In this document: piece after piece, positions 60,964 through 64,000 of the stretch
Layout of the letters: each line of letters begins with the position of its first letter
How positions within the stretch are numbered: the stretch's first letter is position 1
NCBI GenBank assembly: GCA_000993595.1
Contig: LBWJ01000010.1
Span: forward strand, 27,146 to 91,145
DNA from: Candidatus Peregrinibacteria bacterium GW2011_GWC2_39_14
Lineage (GTDB): Bacteria; Patescibacteriota; Gracilibacteria; UBA1369; UBA12463
Direction: 5' to 3'
DNA: 64,000 nucleotides
Notes under the pieces: model-generated
Seen by the model: only the letters and a program-made list of their open reading frames with translations
Told to the model about the DNA's origin: nothing
The model's database searches: none
Translations under genes and position numbers: made by a program

Positions 60964-61713
60964 ATGAAAAAAGATAAAAAATCAATATTGGACCACTGGA
61001 ATGAAAAAAACGTTGAGTCTATGTACGATAAAAACCTGTTAAACGCAGAAATAGATCTAATCAAAAAACACATCCAACCAAATTCAAAAATACTTGATGC
61101 AGGATGCGGAGAAGGTGAAGGAACTTATGTTTACTCTTCAATAAAAGGCGTAGAAATACACGCGGTTGACTTCTCGGATACAAGGTTAAAAAAAGCTTCA
61201 CGCAGATTGAAGGGAAGGAAAAATGTAACGTTAAAAAAAATTGATTTTCTAAATAAATATGAATTAGATAAAGATTATGACATTATCATCTCTCAAAGAT
61301 TCATAATCAACATCCCCGAATGGCAATTGCAAAAACAAGTTTTGCTGGGATTTATGAACATGTTAAAAACCGGTGGACAACTCATAATGCTTGAAGGAAG
61401 TAAAAATGGCGCCAATGATCTAAATGAATTTAGAAAAGCCTACGGCCTAGAACCAATACCAATACAATGGCATAATTACTTTTTAAGCGACAACGAGCTT
61501 ATAAATTTTATGAAAAAAAATAAATTTAAATTAATAAACGCAAACGGACTGGGAGCATATTTTCTATTAACAAGGGGCGTAAGGCCTATTTTTGATAAAA
61601 AATTAAACTGGGATTGTAATTTTAACAAGATCGCTTCAAATGAAAAACTTGCAGATTTTTTAAAAATAGGCGCACAATGTTCAAGGTTAAAACTATGGAT
61701 TTTTCAAAAATAA
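60964..61713 (+). CDS. Class I SAM-dependent methyltransferase
   Basis: A 249-residue methyltransferase. SAM motif KILDAGCGEGEGTYVYSSIKGV near 40, acidic IHAVDFSDTRLKKASRRLKG, DYDIIISQRFIINIPEWQLQKQVLLGFMNMLKTGGQLIMLEGS for the following motifs. It belongs to the same operon as the exporter, starting eight bases after the previous gene. Sugar or lipid methylation is likely; the substrate cannot be told. Confidence 0.88.
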   Translation: MKKDKKSILDHWNEKNVESMYDKNLLNAEIDLIKKHIQPNSKILDAGCGEGEGTYVYSSIKGVEIHAVDFSDTRLKKASRRLKGRKNVTLKKIDFLNKYELDKDYDIIISQRFIINIPEWQLQKQVLLGFMNMLKTGGQLIMLEGSKNGANDLNEFRKAYGLEPIPIQWHNYFLSDNELINFMKKNKFKLINANGLGAYFLLTRGVRPIFDKKLNWDCNFNKIASNEKLADFLKIGAQCSRLKLWIFQK

Positions 61714-61719
61714 CTACAA

Positions 61720-62850
61720 ATGACAAATATACCGTTTAAAAAACCAATATATATAACAAAGCCGTTATTGCCTGATTTGAAAAACGTAAACGAAAAACTC
61801 AAAGAAATATGGGATTCGGGTTGGCTTACAAACTTTGGAGCACAACATGCATTACTGGAAAAAAAATTAAAAAAATATTTAAACGTACAACATATATCGC
61901 TCTTCAATAACGGCACAAATGCGCTAATGATCGCAATAAAAGCGTTAAATTTAACCGGAGAAGTTATAACGACTCCATTCACATTCCCGGCAACGCCAAA
62001 CAGCCTAACATGGAATAATATTACGCCGGTTTTTTGCGACATAGACGACAAAACAATGAATATCGATGCCGATAAAATTGAAAAGCTAATCACGCCTAAA
62101 ACAAGCGCAATCTTAGCGGTTCACGTGTTTGGCACGCCTTGTAATATAGAAAAAATACAAAAAATAGCAAACAAACATAAGCTAAAAGTAATATATGATG
62201 CAGCTCATGCTTTTGGCACGAAAATAAACGGAAAAGGCATAGGAAGTTTCGGCGACATTACGATGTTTAGCTTTCACGCAACAAAACTTTTTCACACCAT
62301 CGAAGGAGGAGCTTTAACGTTCAACGATAAAAACCTTAAAGAAAAAATCAATTTACTTAGAAATTTTGGAATTAAAAACGAAGAAACCGTTCTCGCACCA
62401 GGGATTAACGGAAAAATGAACGAAATACAAGCCGGAATAGGATTATTGGTACTAAATATGATGAAAAAAGCTAAAAAAACAAGAAAATCCCTTTATGAAA
62501 CCTATGAAAAACACCTTAAAAATATTAATGGAATAAAATTATTACAAAACAAAGTTAACGTAAAAAAGAGTTATCAATATTTTGCCGTTAGAATAAACGA
62601 AGAAGAGTTTGGGACCTCACGCGATAAAGTCTATAAACAATTTAAAAAATATAATGTTTTCACCAGAAAATACTTCCATCCATTGTGCAGCGAATATCAA
62701 TGCTATAAACATTTACAATCAGCTAAAATTACGAACCTACCAGTTGCACAAAAAATAGGAAAAGAGGTATTGTGTATGCCTATGCACGAAGGCTTATCTA
62801 AAAAAGATATTGAAAACATTTGCAATATTTTAAAAAGTTTTAAAAAATAA
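61720..62850 (+). CDS. DegT/DnrJ/EryC1/StrS sugar aminotransferase
   Basis: PLP-dependent transferase that converts a keto group of a nucleotide sugar to an amine. In 376 residues: GWLTNFGAQHALLEKKLKKYLN, ISLFNNGTNALMIAIKAL, VITTPFTFPATPNSLTWNNITPVFCDID, VIYDAAHAFGTKINGKGIGSFGDITMFSFHATKLFHTIEGGAL (Lys of HATKLF is the PLP Schiff base), INGKMNEIQAGIGLLVL. It indicates the surface glycan contains an amino sugar. It lies six bases after the methyltransferase gene. Confidence 0.94.
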   Translation: MTNIPFKKPIYITKPLLPDLKNVNEKLKEIWDSGWLTNFGAQHALLEKKLKKYLNVQHISLFNNGTNALMIAIKALNLTGEVITTPFTFPATPNSLTWNNITPVFCDIDDKTMNIDADKIEKLITPKTSAILAVHVFGTPCNIEKIQKIANKHKLKVIYDAAHAFGTKINGKGIGSFGDITMFSFHATKLFHTIEGGALTFNDKNLKEKINLLRNFGIKNEETVLAPGINGKMNEIQAGIGLLVLNMMKKAKKTRKSLYETYEKHLKNINGIKLLQNKVNVKKSYQYFAVRINEEEFGTSRDKVYKQFKKYNVFTRKYFHPLCSEYQCYKHLQSAKITNLPVAQKIGKEVLCMPMHEGLSKKDIENICNILKSFKK

Positions 62851-62851
62851 T

Positions 62852-64000
62852 ATGCCAAAAGTCAGTATAGTAATACCAGCCTACAACCATGAAAAATACG
62901 TTGGAGAAGCCATCCAAAGCGCGCTTGATCAAACGTATCAAGATTTTGAAATAATAATAACGGACGATGCATCTACGGATAACACGGCTGCGGAAATAAA
63001 AAAAATCAAAGACCCGCGAATAAAATTAACATGTTTTGAAAAGAATCAAGGAGGATCAGTTGCTGCAAATAACGGCATACAACAATCCAATGGCCAATAT
63101 ATAGCAATATTAAACTCCGATGACGTTTTTCTACCGGATAAGCTTGAAAAACAAGTTAAATTTTTAGATGAACATGAAAATATTGGAGCGGTCTTTGGGT
63201 ACGCAAAAATAATAGACGAAGACGGAAAAGACTTCACCGATAAAACGCATTTTTATTACGACATATTTAAACAGCCAAATAGAACAAGATTTGAATGGTT
63301 AAATTATTTTTTTTATAAATGGAACTGCCTTTGTCATCCAAGCATGCTAATACGCAAAGAATGCTACGGCAACACAGGGCTTTACGACCCAAGATATGCT
63401 CAATTACCGGATTTTGATATGTGGATAAAACTTTGCATGAAATATGAAATACACGTAATGCCGGAAAATCTCATCAAGTTCAGAATTAGAAAAAACGAGG
63501 CCAATCTAAGCGGATTAAGACCGGAAACAAAAATAAGAGGATCTATTGAATTCAGAGAAATCCTCAAAAACTACATCAATATTCAATCTGTTGATAATCT
63601 TAATAGAATATTCCCAAATACGTTCAACGGTTTAAATGAAAATGATGCAGACTTAATACCATTTTGCATATCAACTTTAGCCTTAGAAACAACAAATAAG
63701 CTTCAATTTGAATATCAATATTTTGCGCTAAATAATTTTTTCACATTACTAAACAATCCAAAATTGGCCAAAAAAATAAACGAAAAATTCAATTTCACAT
63801 ATCAAGATTTTATAAAAATAACAGGAAAAAGTGATTACGCGGCGAATCTGGAAAAAATAAGCAAAGAAAGAGAAATTTACGCAAAAACGTTAAAAATAAA
63901 TGTTAAGGATAAGGAGGAATATATTTCAAGCTTGGATAAAGCGATCGGGGAAAAGGATAAGTACCTCAAAGATCTTGAAAAAAGCATTAAGGAAAAGGAT
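62852..64000 (+). CDS. GT2 glycosyltransferase with C-terminal coiled coil, 3' partial
   Basis: The frame is open to the window edge, so it lacks a stop here. The start ATG follows the aminotransferase stop by one base. N-terminal GT-A domain: VSIVIPAYNHEKYVGEAIQSALDQTYQDFEIIITDDASTDNT, then KNQGGSVAANNGI and the NSDD metal motif, LPDFDMWIKL as the acceptor part. After about residue 240 a helical region leads into a charged coiled coil (KEEYISSLDKAIGEKDKYLKDLEKSIKEKD) with near repeats; similar coiled-coil-linked glycosyltransferases carry a second catalytic or methyltransferase domain beyond, which cannot be seen. Confidence 0.93.
   Translation, partial: MPKVSIVIPAYNHEKYVGEAIQSALDQTYQDFEIIITDDASTDNTAAEIKKIKDPRIKLTCFEKNQGGSVAANNGIQQSNGQYIAILNSDDVFLPDKLEKQVKFLDEHENIGAVFGYAKIIDEDGKDFTDKTHFYYDIFKQPNRTRFEWLNYFFYKWNCLCHPSMLIRKECYGNTGLYDPRYAQLPDFDMWIKLCMKYEIHVMPENLIKFRIRKNEANLSGLRPETKIRGSIEFREILKNYINIQSVDNLNRIFPNTFNGLNENDADLIPFCISTLALETTNKLQFEYQYFALNNFFTLLNNPKLAKKINEKFNFTYQDFIKITGKSDYAANLEKISKEREIYAKTLKINVKDKEEYISSLDKAIGEKDKYLKDLEKSIKEKD

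Noticed and set aside
3..64000. CRISPR array, prophage or insertion sequence
   Set aside because: No spaced identical repeats of CRISPR size, no cas gene, no transposase, integrase or capsid gene were seen.
1..64000. Alternative genetic code 25 (UGA = Gly)
   Set aside because: TGA ends nadE, nadM and the phosphohexomutase at the expected length, and Gly codons are ordinary.

Overview
This is an AT-rich, gene-dense bacterial window that looks like a small-genome Patescibacteria (CPR) member. Peregrinibacteria is my best guess, an inference from gene content rather than a marker phylogeny. Pointers are small CPR-typical orphan families (DUF5679, YkgJ, DUF3467), SLH surface proteins, very short intergenic distances and almost no Shine-Dalgarno motifs. 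UGA is a normal stop (nadE, nadM and the phosphohexomutase all end in TGA), so the UGA=Gly code of Gracilibacteria/SR1 does not apply. The + strand carries more C than G throughout, and this shows in the proteins: + strand products are rich in Lys/Asn/Thr/Pro, - strand products in Val/Gly/Asp/Phe.

Layout. 1-4.4 kb: 3' part of a class B penicillin-binding protein, two poorly known proteins, tRNA-Trp, ribosomal protein bL33 and a lipoprotein. 4.4-11.3 kb: tRNA-Ser(GGA), guanine deaminase, M50 protease, a possible structured RNA, a HigBA-like toxin-antitoxin pair, DUF3467, a tRNA-Thr(GGT) split by a 188-nt group I intron, a DedA-PAP2 fusion, a GerMN protein, a YhhQ queuosine-precursor transporter and tRNA-Ser(CGA). 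Repeats recur behind the tRNA genes. 11.3-19.5 kb: cytochrome-b5-like lipoprotein plus small membrane partner, two orphan proteins, smpB, then an overlapping run nadE-nadM-phosphohexomutase-glycosyltransferase. 19.5-30 kb: topA, a PadR-like regulator, HU, pheS-pheT (PheT with a doubled tRNA-binding domain), a class A PBP and tRNA-Pro. 30-40 kb: NYN nuclease-like protein, orphans, an [FeFe]-hydrogenase catalytic domain without a normal start or ferredoxin domains, several methyltransferases (RlmN, RlmI-like), PEBP, YkgJ, DUF5679, and apt-mtaP.

40-64 kb is a cell-surface island. On the - strand lie an RmlC-like epimerase, a CotH-type protein with three NBR1-like Ig domains and a beta-helix, a VTC polyphosphate-polymerase domain, DUF4956, a large membrane protein, and two SLH-anchored surface proteins (about 946 and 2178 aa). 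Divergently on the + strand are a Wzm/Wzt polysaccharide exporter, two methyltransferases, a DegT aminotransferase and a GT2 glycosyltransferase that runs off the window. Together these would build, modify and export a surface glycan and display large proteins on it.

The most unusual items are the tRNA-Thr group I intron, the start-less hydrogenase domain, the duplicated PheT domain, recurrent -10 boxes a few bases from the start codon (predicted leaderless mRNAs), and the tRNA-linked repeat family.
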